Below, piece after piece: positions 18,404 through 26,735 of a DNA stretch of 64,000 nt. The number at the start of each line of letters is the position of its first letter. Position 1 is the stretch's first letter. Location: assembly GCA_020634035.1 (NCBI GenBank), contig JACKCM010000001.1, positions 124,001 through 188,000 of the forward strand, written 5' to 3'. The notes beneath the pieces are model-generated. The model was given only the letters and a program-made list of their open reading frames with translations, was not told the origin of the DNA and did not search any database. A program made the position numbers and the translations under genes. Source of the stretch: Candidatus Obscuribacterales bacterium. GTDB taxonomy: Bacteria; Cyanobacteriota; Vampirovibrionia; Obscuribacterales; Obscuribacteraceae.

Positions 18404-19138
18404 ATGTCCAACGCAACCGCGCATTCGGTCAACGGCATCCCTGTGACCGCCGAGTCCGGTATCGACATCAAGACGGCTCTGGCCGCCAAGCCTTTCACCG
18501 ACTGGCTGGCTTCGGTCGACACGAGCCGCTTCACGGTGTCCTCGATTCACTTCCAGTCCATGGATATGTTCGGTCCGCGCGTCGGCTTCGTCAAGTTCAA
18601 GTGCGACGTCACCGACAGCCAGGGCAAGTTCCTGCCCGGCATCATCTTCGCCCGTGGTGGCGCCGTGGCGGTGATTGCCCTCCTCGAATGTGAAGGCGAG
18701 CACCATGCCGTGGTCACCGTCCAACCGCGTCTGGCCACCGGCGACTTCGAATTCGTCGAGGTCTGCGCCGGCATGCTCGACGGTTCGGGCAACTTCGCCG
18801 GTGTCGCTGCCAAAGAGCTCAAAGAGGAGCTCGGCATCGAACTGGACGAAGACGACCTCACCGACCTCAGCACCCTGGCCGGCTATCCCGACGGTGTCTA
18901 CCTGTCGCCGGGCGCCTGCGAGGAGACCATCCGCTTCTTCGCTTTCTGCAAGTCGGTCAGCCGGGAAGAGCTGGACGACATCAACGGTCGCCTCACCGGC
19001 GCCCTGGACGAGAACGAGCAGATCACGGTCAAGCTGGTCAAGGTCGACGACCTGGTCGCCGTCCCCGACGCCAAGACCATCGTCGCGCACTCGCTCCTCG
19101 TTCGCTTCGGCGATCAGATTCCGGGCTACTCGGCCTGA
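18404..19138 (+). CDS. Nudix hydrolase, plant NUDX14-like (ADP-sugar/ADP-ribose diphosphatase type)
   Basis: A 244-aa Nudix enzyme, expected to cleave a nucleoside-diphosphate-linked compound such as ADP-ribose or ADP-sugar. The Nudix box is recognisable at residues 123-145: GMLD leads to KELKEELGI, with the metal-binding Glu pair intact but the box's first Glu replaced by Gly. The flanking CAGMLD and the later LSPGACEE resemble the PAGMLD and SPGGCDE blocks of plant chloroplast NUDX14. About 90 N-terminal residues precede the box, as in that group. Codon use is strongly C/G-ending, unlike the genes to the left. The nucleoside-hydrolase gene follows 73 bases downstream. Confidence 0.85.
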   Translation: MSNATAHSVNGIPVTAESGIDIKTALAAKPFTDWLASVDTSRFTVSSIHFQSMDMFGPRVGFVKFKCDVTDSQGKFLPGIIFARGGAVAVIALLECEGEHHAVVTVQPRLATGDFEFVEVCAGMLDGSGNFAGVAAKELKEELGIELDEDDLTDLSTLAGYPDGVYLSPGACEETIRFFAFCKSVSREELDDINGRLTGALDENEQITVKLVKVDDLVAVPDAKTIVAHSLLVRFGDQIPGYSA

Positions 19139-19211
19139 TTCCTGACTGATTCCTGTTTGACTTCTGTCTGACTCCATCTCAAGTTACCTTCACAGAGGAA
19201 CCCCGAAATCT

Positions 19212-20342
19212 ATGTCCACAAGTGAAACCGAAACAGATCTACCTGTCATCGTCCCGCTTTTCCGCGACCTGTTCGTCATCATGGACCCCGGTCGCGATCA
19301 GGATGACGAGGACGTGCTGGTCGGGTTGAATCGCTTCATCCGGCTGGAGATTCTCAACGTGCTCGGCGTCGTCGCCAACCTCGCCCCGAGCAAACAGCGT
19401 GCTCGTCTTGCCAAAGGCTCCCTGGACATCCTCGGTCAGAGGACGATTCCGGTCGGCATCGGCACGAGTTGCAACCAGAAAGACGACGATGGTCTCGACT
19501 ACCAGTTCGCCGTCGGCTACCTGGCCGAGGACGACAAGCTCACGGACGGCAAAGAGCTGATCTACAACACCCTGAAGGAAGCACGGCCGAAGTCCATCGT
19601 CCTGCTCCTCATCTCCGGCCTCACCGACTGTGCCGCCGTCCTGCGTGAACACCACTACCTCTTCTCCCAGGCGGTCCGCCGCGTGGTCATCATGGGTGGT
19701 GTCGAGGTCAAAGACGGTCAGCCGGTGCTCGACGAAGAAGGACGCGTTCTGCCGGATCTCACGGCGCAGAACAACGCCTTCGACAAGGACGCCGCCATCT
19801 TCCTCTATCGGCAGCTCCAGGACATGCAGATCCCAATCACCACGGTGACCCGGCACTCTGCTGTGGCCGCCAAGGTGCCTCGCTCGGTCTATGACGAGAT
19901 GGCCGCCACCGGACATCCGGTCGGCATCCGTCTTCTCGAAGCCCAGAAGCAAGCCATCGAAGAGCTCTGGCGCCGCGCCTGCCTGCCCGCCGACGACGAG
20001 AAACGTCAGGGACTGCCGGCGCGTTGTGACCGGGACTGGTTCCTGAACACTTTCTGCGCCGGTCAGGGTAAGAAGCGCAAAGCCACGGACAGCATCTGGG
20101 ACATCGTCCAGACCTTCAACCTCTATGACCCGTGCACCCTGGTCGCCACCATCCCGAACCTTCGGGAGCACTTCTTCGCTCCCTTCGTCTCGGAAGTGCG
20201 CGGCGTGGAGCACCTGGTCATCGGCGTCTCGGCGCAATCCCATAACGTGCGCGCTCCTTCGGAGCTGGCCGACTTCCTCAAGCAGATGCTGGTGGCAAGT
20301 CTCAACGCCAGCCTGGTCGAGCTGGAGACCAAGGTAGCCTGA
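19212..20342 (+). CDS. Nucleoside hydrolase-like protein (IunH/RihA fold)
   Basis: A 376-aa protein. The calcium-binding N-terminal motif of nucleoside hydrolases appears as DPGRDQDDED (residues 25-34), and the central VVIMGGVE block matches the core strand-turn of the family, followed by AQNNAFDKDAA where the family has an N-x-x-x-D-xxA element. Family enzymes split ribonucleosides, or nicotinamide riboside-like compounds, into base and ribose. The C-terminal third is divergent, with a Lys/Arg-rich insertion, so substrate and even activity are uncertain. An AGAGGAA site precedes the ATG. A strong hairpin separates it from the next small gene. Confidence 0.75.
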   Translation: MSTSETETDLPVIVPLFRDLFVIMDPGRDQDDEDVLVGLNRFIRLEILNVLGVVANLAPSKQRARLAKGSLDILGQRTIPVGIGTSCNQKDDDGLDYQFAVGYLAEDDKLTDGKELIYNTLKEARPKSIVLLLISGLTDCAAVLREHHYLFSQAVRRVVIMGGVEVKDGQPVLDEEGRVLPDLTAQNNAFDKDAAIFLYRQLQDMQIPITTVTRHSAVAAKVPRSVYDEMAATGHPVGIRLLEAQKQAIEELWRRACLPADDEKRQGLPARCDRDWFLNTFCAGQGKKRKATDSIWDIVQTFNLYDPCTLVATIPNLREHFFAPFVSEVRGVEHLVIGVSAQSHNVRAPSELADFLKQMLVASLNASLVELETKVA

Positions 20343-20380
20343 TCGCTCTCTGATATCAGGCTGCCATAGCTTAGTTTGCC

Positions 20381-20418
20381 GACGGGGAGGAGATGAGCTT
20401 GCTCGACTCCTCCCCGTC
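20381..20418 (+). terminator. Intrinsic terminator/attenuator after nucleoside hydrolase gene
   Basis: A perfect 12-bp GC-rich stem (GACGGGGAGGAG with CTCCTCCCCGTC) closes a 14-base loop and is followed by TTCCTT. The small helical protein gene starts 40 bases later. Confidence 0.7.
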
Positions 20419-20458
20419 TTCCTTCAAGGGCAACCGCCATCTACGAAAGGATTCGATT

Positions 20459-20731
20459 ATGGCGAAGAACGACACTCTGAAAAACGCGGCAGAAGACCGT
20501 CGCGCTGTCAAAGATGCAATGATGGCCGTCAATGAAGCGCTCACCCAGGCAGCGATGGCTGCTCGGGCGCTGGTGGCCGACACCAAGCCGCTCAAAGACA
20601 AAGAGCTGAGCGCCTCAGCCGGTCGCCTTCTCGAGATTATCACCGCAATGAAGTCAGGTCCGAACGTCGATGTCTGGACCGATCTCAGGACCCTCGAGAC
20701 GTCCATCAACGCGAAGTTCCGCGAAGAATAG
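20459..20731 (+). CDS. Small helical protein, 90 aa
   Basis: The start at 20459 is chosen because CGAAAGGA precedes it; the frame extends upstream through the terminator hairpin and is not used. The product is Ala- and Lys-rich and nearly all predicted helix by eye. It has the feel of a small coiled-coil or helical-bundle protein, without a recognisable family. Composition matches the GC-rich block. Confidence 0.65.
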   Translation: MAKNDTLKNAAEDRRAVKDAMMAVNEALTQAAMAARALVADTKPLKDKELSASAGRLLEIITAMKSGPNVDVWTDLRTLETSINAKFREE

Positions 20732-20758
20732 GCGAAGGATTCAGTAGGATTAAGTAGG

Positions 20759-20791
20759 GCGGAGCAGTCGGAAATCATACGGCGCCTCCGC
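20759..20791 (+). terminator. Probable intrinsic terminator
   Basis: GCGGAG at 20759-20764 pairs with CTCCGC at 20786-20791, followed by TCTCATTTT. The stem is short and the loop long, so this is weaker than the other terminators of the block. Confidence 0.45.
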
Positions 20792-20813
20792 TCTCATTTT
20801 CCAATCCTTTTCT

Positions 20814-20828
20814 ACTATTTTTTATAGT
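20814..20828. repeat. ACTAT-N5-ATAGT repeat, copy 3 (perfect)
   Basis: ACTAT-TTTTT-ATAGT, placed between the convergent 90-aa gene and the LprI-like gene, 22 bases after the terminator stem. Confidence 0.65.
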
Positions 20829-20865
20829 TTTGCCCTCAAAGAGCTGATAGAACAGACACTCAAAT

Positions 20866-21321
20866 TTAACGCTCAGAGAGAATCTCCAGATAGTGCCGCA
20901 GCATGAGCACCCGCTCCCGAACCACTCGCACTCTCGATTCGATTCGAATAGGAATCCACATGGTTCCTTCCATCTGCGAGTAGACACTGTCGATTGCTTC
21001 GAACTCTTTATCCCGGTACTTTATCCATTCTCGCTGGGCTTCTCGCAAAGCATTCTGCCCCTCGACCGGCAGCTCTTTCATCAACGCCTTGTAAGCGACA
21101 TTCATTTCTCTGTCCCACTCGACATAGGCAGCTTCCGCACAGGTCCTCATGCCGACCGTGGACGAGTCCTTCTCTACGCAGTCTTCCTGCTTCTTTTCGA
21201 TGCGGCGCTTTATCTTCTCTCCGGGGCTTTCGTCCGGCGTGTCACTGGCCCGGGTCGATGTAACACCGGTCGTTCCCACTGCGAAAAATACAAGACCGAG
21301 AATAAGCAATAGTTTTCGCAC
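20866..21321 (-). CDS. Exported LprI-like (DUF1311) protein
   Basis: A 151-aa protein with a signal peptide (about residues 1-25, ending near TRA-SD). The mature part carries the lysozyme-inhibitor LprI N-terminal domain: Cys48 and Cys61 in a C-x12-C arrangement, then WDREMNVAYKAL and LREAQREWIKYRDKE, the family's most conserved stretch. Proteins of this type are periplasmic and some inhibit host lysozyme; many are uncharacterised. It is monocistronic and convergent with the 90-aa gene. Confidence 0.85.
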   Translation of the reverse strand: MRKLLLILGLVFFAVGTTGVTSTRASDTPDESPGEKIKRRIEKKQEDCVEKDSSTVGMRTCAEAAYVEWDREMNVAYKALMKELPVEGQNALREAQREWIKYRDKEFEAIDSVYSQMEGTMWIPIRIESRVRVVRERVLMLRHYLEILSER

Positions 21322-21774
21322 AGAGTATGAGCCTCAAATATCAATGAACAGGGTCGAGAATGAAGCATTTTACAAAGTTAGCACGGCTATGAAAGCCTGA
21401 AAAACATGAGGTCTCTTTAAATAAGAACATGATCGATCTTCTCATTTAAGAATCCAGAACCACTAGAGATCTATGTCTAGTTGAGAGATAGGAGAGCCTG
21501 AACGATTACTAATAACGAGACTTCTCTAGAATATACAAATTTACCCTTTGCAACTTTAAGTGCTTCCAATAGCTGAACTTTGATTGACTCTACGGGTCTC
21601 AAGTCTACTTTCATTTTTCCGAGAAACCTACCGATTTAAGCCACCACCTCTTCAATCTTTCCAGCCCCGCATTTCGAACCCGGTGCCTGGAACCAGAAGC
21701 CGCCTGTGCCCTTATGGAAACAGACGGAGTCAGTGGTAGCGGTCGGTTGTGTCTAACAACTGAAGGATAGGATC
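21322..21774. other. Intergenic region, divergent promoters expected
   Basis: This 453-bp A/T-rich gap lies between the LprI-like gene and the MoxR-like gene and becomes G/C-rich near 21650. No gene, repeat copy or strong hairpin was found. Confidence 0.5.
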
Positions 21775-22884
21775 ATGATCAAACCTGACCAGATCAATGT
21801 TGGAGACTCGGTCGTCGTCCTCTGGGAAGCCAATCCCAAGGGACACGGATCGGTCAAAGCCAACCGTATCAATGGAGTGAAAGTCTCCAAGATTGTTCTT
21901 CCCGATAACAAGATTACCGGTCTCAAACCCAAGCCGGGTGAGACCTGGGCCTGCCGTGTCGTCCGCATTTCCAACAAGAAGTCCGAGACCCGCGGCACCA
22001 TCGTCGTCCAACCGGTCACCCTCCAGATCGAATGCACCTTCACCGGTGTGTTCGTGAAGCCGGATACGGCAAGGCTGATGTCGATCGTTCTCCAGAACCG
22101 GGAGAAAAACCTGTTTCTCGAAGGCGATCAGGGCTGCGGTAAATCAACCATCTCCAGAGCCGTCGCCAAAGAGCTCGGCTGGGAGTTCCGCCTGGTGAGC
22201 TGCGGACTGATCAAGAAGTTCATCTACATGCATGGTCGCTACCTGCCCAAGGCAGAAGGTGACCGGATGGGATTCGCCTGGGTCGACTCCAAGCTCTCCG
22301 AATCGCTTCGGGAAGCCAACGCCAAGCCCGACCGCGAATTTCTCGTAATGTTCGATGAATACACCCGCATGGACGAAGATGCCCGGGACGCGCTCCTGGA
22401 CGTCATCGAAGGCAAGGTCCGGGAGCTGCGCCTGGTCAACGGCGATGTCATTCCGGTACCGCCCAATGTCCACTTCATGGCGGCAGGCAACGCCGGCGCG
22501 AGCTTTACGGTAAAGCGTGAAGACGCTGCTGCCAAAGACCGCTGGGTGATCATCAAGATCGACTACATGCCCCAGGCCGAAGAAGTGGCTCACTGTCTGC
22601 GTAAGTACGAAGGCAGCCCGCGCAAGGAAGTCGAGATGGCTGTCGTCATCATCAACTCTCTGCGCCAGCTCCGCTTCGACGCTCGTGCCCGGCTCTCCAA
22701 GGCGGTTTCCACCCGGGCCGCCGAAAACGTGGCGATGCTCCTCGCCAACGGCGTCAGTCTGGAGATTGCACTGGAAACGGCTGTGACCAACCAGTTCTCC
22801 GGCAACGCCTCCGACCGTACCACCGAAGCCGGTGTGGTAGCCAAAGCCATCGAAGAAAAGCTGGCTCAGCTCCGCGCCGCCTGA
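21775..22884 (+). CDS. MoxR/CobS-type AAA+ ATPase with N-terminal beta-rich domain
   Basis: A 369-aa AAA+ protein. Walker A is GDQGCGKST (residues 117-125), Walker B is VMFDEY (about 191-196), and a sensor-1-like FMAAGNAG follows. This order matches MoxR/CobS ATPases, which form hexameric rings and act on a VWA-domain partner encoded next door; here a VWA protein follows after 65 bases. The first 85 residues are not AAA+ and read as a small beta-barrel, with a PGETWACRVVRIS segment reminiscent of TRAM/OB folds, so nucleic-acid binding is conceivable but unproven. It is the first gene of the unit that contains the structured RNA. Confidence 0.9.
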   Translation: MIKPDQINVGDSVVVLWEANPKGHGSVKANRINGVKVSKIVLPDNKITGLKPKPGETWACRVVRISNKKSETRGTIVVQPVTLQIECTFTGVFVKPDTARLMSIVLQNREKNLFLEGDQGCGKSTISRAVAKELGWEFRLVSCGLIKKFIYMHGRYLPKAEGDRMGFAWVDSKLSESLREANAKPDREFLVMFDEYTRMDEDARDALLDVIEGKVRELRLVNGDVIPVPPNVHFMAAGNAGASFTVKREDAAAKDRWVIIKIDYMPQAEEVAHCLRKYEGSPRKEVEMAVVIINSLRQLRFDARARLSKAVSTRAAENVAMLLANGVSLEIALETAVTNQFSGNASDRTTEAGVVAKAIEEKLAQLRAA

Positions 22885-22949
22885 CCAACGAAAAGGAAGG
22901 TGGAACGTGTCGACCTCTCTAATACAACTTTTAGACGGAGGATTCAAAA

Positions 22950-25238
22950 ATGGCAGAACAAGCCAGGACCGGCTTCGGCCCCCTGTCTCCTGAAGAATTC
23001 GAGACAGAGATGAAGCGACTGGTCCGGGACCTGGCTTTCTATGCCAGAGGACCTGTCAGGATTCATCTTGTCGGCGGCGACCATATAGCCTACACCTTCA
23101 ACACGGAGGACAAGCTTCATTCGATCAACATCGTGCTCAATCCTTCCAAGCTCGAGAAGGTAAGGCATAAAGGTCGCGCCATCGCTATTCTCCGCGGTAT
23201 CGGATTTCATGAGCTCGCGCACCATCTCTGGCCCGCCGAAGCTCAGTACAAAGTAGCCAATGCAGAAGGCTTCATGTCGCTCCTCAACCTCGTCGACGAC
23301 GAGCAGAACGAGCGCCGGGGCAGAGCTCTCGACCCCAAATGGGGAGCCTGCTTCCAGACTGTCTGCGCCTACATCTTCCCCTCCCGTCGAAAGAAAGCCG
23401 GGACCATCGATGTCGGTATCGAGGACGGTGACGCCGAGGGCAAGGCTCCGGACAAAGAGCGCAAGCCAGAAGGGCTCGAAGCGCACGAGGCCTACGCCCG
23501 ACGCTGGAACGAATTCGCTTATCACTTCCGGCGTCACATGCCCAACCCCGAAACGGATCAGGTGATAAGAGCCCTCGCCCTGATACCTGCCGACTTCAAA
23601 GACCTGAGCAAGGATGACCTCCTCGCTCTGACCCGCCGCATCCACGAAACCCTGGCGGAAGGCATTGAATTGCCGAAGCCTGCCAAAAGGGAAAAGCCGG
23701 AGACGGAGGAAGAAGAGGCTGGAGAAGAGCCGCTTAAGGGCGGAGAAAAGCTAGGTCCTGAGACCGGTGGCATCTTCACCAAGTCTTTCTGGCGTGGACT
23801 GTTCCACAGCAAATGGACCTATGTCGCTATGGCGGCGGCGGTCTTGCTGTGGGGATTGATCTTTGTCCAGAGCGGCTCCGACTTCTGGAACGAGGTCTTC
23901 TGGTATGTGGTGGGCATCGTCTTCACCATAGGCGGCTTAATAGGCTTGCGGGCGATGCTGCGTCGCATCCAGGACAACGCCGCCGAGCGCAGCCTCAACA
24001 TCCGCTCCCCCAGTTTCCTCAAGAAGGTGCTGGTCAGCACCAGAGATGCCGTCGGTGAATTCTTCGGCTCCTGTTTCAGGTGGGCGATTCGTCCGTTCAA
24101 AGGCTGGCCTATCTGGGCATGGCTCGGCAAGTGGCTGGGAGCATTCTTCCGCTTTCTTGGAAGAATTATTTCTGCCACCGTCGGCGCCATCAAAAGAGGC
24201 TGGTTCAAACTCTGGGATAATCGCTACTTCCGCATCGTGCTGATAGCGACAGTTCCAGCGGTCTGGCTGGTCATGCTCTGGGGCGTCTTCACCCACGCCG
24301 CCGAGATAAGCTGGGTCTATGTGGTCATCCTGGCCATCTGGCTTCTGGCTATGCTCGCCCTGGTCTGGTTCTTCCGGGAGAAGTTGAAAGACTTCCTCCT
24401 GGGCGAATTCAGTCAGGACATGAGCTTTCCCTATAACTTCCATGTACGCATGGAGATGGACAAAGAGACCCTCGAGTTCAACGTGGTCGAGAACGTCGTA
24501 ACGGTACAAGCCGACCACGACTATCTGGCCGCCTGCACCGAAGAGCTCTTCCCTCTGGCAAGACAGCTGAGGCGACAACTCAGTCGTTGCGGCTCCAGCC
24601 TGAAGGACCACGACGGGCAGCCGGACGGCTATGACTTTATCGAGGAGCTCGAACTGCTTCATATGGGCGAGTCGGCGGTCTTCGTCGACGACGAAGAAGA
24701 GCAGAAAGCCTCCCTCCATGTCGAGGTGGCGGTGGACTGTTCATCTTCTATGCTTTCGGCCAACGAAACTCTCAAAGAGGGAGAAAAGTTCGATATGGCC
24801 AAGAAGTTCGCCCTGCTGGTCGAGATGGCTATCCAGAATCATCCCGGCATGTCCGGCAGGTTCTGGGGCTTCACCGACACGTCCATCTATGACTGCGGCA
24901 CCGCCGGTGAAGGCAGGATCTCCGGACTGGTCTGCGCAGGCGGCAACAATGACTCTGCCATGCTCTGGCATATGGGTCAAAGTGCGGCTCGCAGCGACAA
25001 GACCGTCAAGCTTCTCTTCATGCTCTCGGACGGTCAACCATCCGACTGTTCCTGGGGCTCCCTCAACAACCTGGTGATCAAGTTCGAAGGCGAAGGTATG
25101 ATTCCCTGGCAGTTTGCCCTGGACAAAATCGACGACCCGGCCTTCCAGCGCTACTTCACCGACCTCTGTGGTCAGCCGATGGCAGAAGCTATCATGACCA
25201 TGGGACGCACCCTGGCGTCCCTGGCCGAAGGACTCTGA
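22950..25238 (+). CDS. VWA-domain protein with N-terminal HExxH and internal membrane segments
   Basis: A 762-aa partner of the MoxR ATPase. Residues 1-130 contain a zincin-like HELAH (87-91) followed by a DDEQNER acidic stretch (116-122) in the place of a third metal ligand, as seen in some CobT-like VWA proteins. Four TM helices lie in the middle, two near 285-340 and two near 425-475. The VWA domain is C-terminal (about 590-760), with the MIDAS motif DCSSS near 597-601 and a downstream MLSDG. The TM block between metalloprotease-like and VWA parts is unusual and would place both domains at the cytoplasmic membrane. An AGACGGAGG site precedes the ATG. Substrate unknown. Confidence 0.88.
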   Translation: MAEQARTGFGPLSPEEFETEMKRLVRDLAFYARGPVRIHLVGGDHIAYTFNTEDKLHSINIVLNPSKLEKVRHKGRAIAILRGIGFHELAHHLWPAEAQYKVANAEGFMSLLNLVDDEQNERRGRALDPKWGACFQTVCAYIFPSRRKKAGTIDVGIEDGDAEGKAPDKERKPEGLEAHEAYARRWNEFAYHFRRHMPNPETDQVIRALALIPADFKDLSKDDLLALTRRIHETLAEGIELPKPAKREKPETEEEEAGEEPLKGGEKLGPETGGIFTKSFWRGLFHSKWTYVAMAAAVLLWGLIFVQSGSDFWNEVFWYVVGIVFTIGGLIGLRAMLRRIQDNAAERSLNIRSPSFLKKVLVSTRDAVGEFFGSCFRWAIRPFKGWPIWAWLGKWLGAFFRFLGRIISATVGAIKRGWFKLWDNRYFRIVLIATVPAVWLVMLWGVFTHAAEISWVYVVILAIWLLAMLALVWFFREKLKDFLLGEFSQDMSFPYNFHVRMEMDKETLEFNVVENVVTVQADHDYLAACTEELFPLARQLRRQLSRCGSSLKDHDGQPDGYDFIEELELLHMGESAVFVDDEEEQKASLHVEVAVDCSSSMLSANETLKEGEKFDMAKKFALLVEMAIQNHPGMSGRFWGFTDTSIYDCGTAGEGRISGLVCAGGNNDSAMLWHMGQSAARSDKTVKLLFMLSDGQPSDCSWGSLNNLVIKFEGEGMIPWQFALDKIDDPAFQRYFTDLCGQPMAEAIMTMGRTLASLAEGL

Positions 25239-25258
25239 GTTGTCCGACCAAATCAAAA

Positions 25259-25593
25259 CTAACCGCAAGATCGACGTGGGTAAGCACCCAATTGCTCGCG
25301 CGGTTAGCCCTCTTCATCGACATAATGGACGAAAGCGATAAGGTAAGGCGTGTTCGTGTATGGGGCTAGCTACTTCGGTTTCAAGCTCCTTGCGATTTGC
25401 GTCGGATCAAGTCGAACTAGTCCTGATTGGAAAGTCGGTGATAGTTTGGGCGCAAGGTGGCCTAGCCAGAAAGGCCAGACCTGTCTTTCGAGACGAATCG
25501 TCGATTCAACCATCGCTTCTTACGAAGTCGGTCCGGCGGGTCCTCATTTCCGACAGGATGCCGCCGGGCTAAAACTCCGTCTGGACCCGGAGT
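25259..25593 (+). ncRNA. Candidate large structured RNA, copy A
   Basis: No protein is coded here. The stretch is homologous to 26077-26405, with long identical blocks (for example the 20 bases at 25366-25385 region) separated by variable ones. Helices seen in both copies: 25259-25266 with 25300-25307, enclosing a GGGT-AAGC-ACCC hairpin at 25278-25289; a GGCCT/AGGCC hairpin near 25459-25477; a GCTTC/GAAG hairpin near 25515-25527; 25530-25539 with 25561-25570; and ACTCCG/CGGAGT at 25574-25593. In the helix at 25530 two base pairs change on both sides relative to copy B (C-G to U-A, G-C to A-U). It begins 20 bases after the VWA stop, so it may be part of the operon transcript. Confidence 0.75.
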
Positions 25594-25929
25594 ACCAATA
25601 AATGGACAATGCAGAAACCGGTTGAGAAGGCAGAGAAAGTTGCCTCTAAAGTCACTCTCAGCGTTCTCGGATTTAGTATCCGGAGCCGGCTCAGGAGTGG
25701 CTTTTATATGGTCGAGCCGGACGGCGCTCTTTGCACCGTTAACGATACCACCTCTGGACCTCGAACCTCCGCTCTAAGCGTTTCGTTAGAGACGCTGTAG
25801 TGGGCACCACGACCTGGTCATGCTGCTCGCTCATCAGGAGGTCTCGGGGAGGATCCACACCAAAGGCAAGCGGATCGGTCTTCTCTTCTGGCTCTTCGAG
25901 CCGAATAAAAGCGTATATCTGATTTCGAG

Positions 25930-26024
25930 GTCTCTTACTCCGGCGATATCCTGATATGCCGGGGTAGGAGACTCTCACCATTGGGGACGACAGCCACAAG
26001 GCACTCGTCGTCTCCAATGGTGAG
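25930..26024 (+). other. Two consecutive long hairpins between the RNA copies
   Basis: At 25930-25972 a 15-bp stem with two G-T wobbles is capped by a further 4-bp stem. At 25974-26024 an 18-bp stem (one G-T wobble) closes a 15-base loop. No T-run follows either, so they are not classical terminators; processing sites or domains of the RNA are more likely. Bases 25594-25929 carry no gene. Confidence 0.65.
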
Positions 26025-26076
26025 GGTCTCAAAACAACCCTCTTAATAATCATCGACTTCTGTCCTTAGATTCAAA

Positions 26077-26405
26077 ATAGCCGTCGGATCAGCCCGGGTA
26101 AGCACCCAATTGCCCGGACGGCTATCCCTTGCCACTGGCGTAACAGGTGAAAGCGAAAAGCGGATCGGATTCGTGTATTGTGCTAGCTACTTCGGTTTCA
26201 AGCGCATTGCGATGAAGAAAAGTGGATCGAACTAGCCTCGATTGGAAAGCCGGTGGCGGCTTGGGCGTAAGGTGGCCTGCCGGAAGGCCAGACCTTTCTA
26301 ATAGAAAAATCGTTGGTCAAACATCGCTTCAGCAATGAAGTGGTTCGAAGGATCCTCATTTACACCAGGATGCCATCGAACCGAGACTCCGTCCGAGTCG
26401 GAGTC
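26077..26405 (+). ncRNA. Candidate large structured RNA, copy B
   Basis: Second, diverged copy of the fold in copy A. Matching helices: 26077-26085 with 26117-26125, again enclosing GGGT-AAGC-ACCC (26096-26107); GGCCT/AGGCC near 26274-26288; GCTTC/GAAG near 26326-26340; 26342-26348 with 26376-26382; and GACTCCG/CGGAGTC at 26385-26405. Compared with copy A, the first helix has an A-U to G-C exchange on both strands and one extra base pair, so the pairing is conserved while the sequence is not. Bases 26406-26735 hold further small hairpins and the ribosome-binding site of the next gene. No Rfam family is recognised by eye. Confidence 0.75.
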
Positions 26406-26735
26406 GTGTGCATGAACAAGGACAGAGAGATAGTGGTCGGACTGCCCGACCGCCTGGAACTTTCAGTCTCACCTCACTATATCCCGAATCTCGAATTCAG
26501 GGCCGGTCATGGGGTGATGACTTCTACGGGAGACCGGGTGGAGCTTCTCTGGCTCCATATTCAATACCAAATTCGGACCAGCCGGCTCCGATTTCCGGGG
26601 GGATTCTTATTACAGGGACTGACGAGTTCAGCTCCCGCAGATTCCCATCCACAGGAGTTTGGCTGGAAGCATCCGACCGTTCCAGGCGGGAAGGCGTCCG
26701 CCCATTTATTTTCATTCTCGCAAAGGAGAAGGATA

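Noticed and set aside
18299..19177. Long minus-strand reading frames opposite the GC-rich genes (also 19239-20243, 23937-24719, 26775-28094, 40686-42350, 54818-55816, 55813-57231)
   Set aside because: They are shadows of C/G-ending codon use in the true plus-strand genes, have no ribosome-binding sites and no recognisable domains.
20814..20828. Repeats read as integron attC sites or dif/Xer sites
   Set aside because: They lack the R'/R'' core sites of attC and the 11-6-11 layout of dif; there is no integrase in the window.
26313..26735. N-terminal extension of the coiled-coil protein by 141 residues
   Set aside because: It runs through RNA copy B and the leader; the ATG at 26736 has an ideal ribosome-binding site and begins with a TM anchor.
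25239..26735. Possible pseudogene remnants or mobile intron in the non-coding stretch
   Set aside because: No catalytic core motifs of group I or II introns were seen, no reverse transcriptase is present, and the paired changes in helices argue for RNA selection rather than decay.
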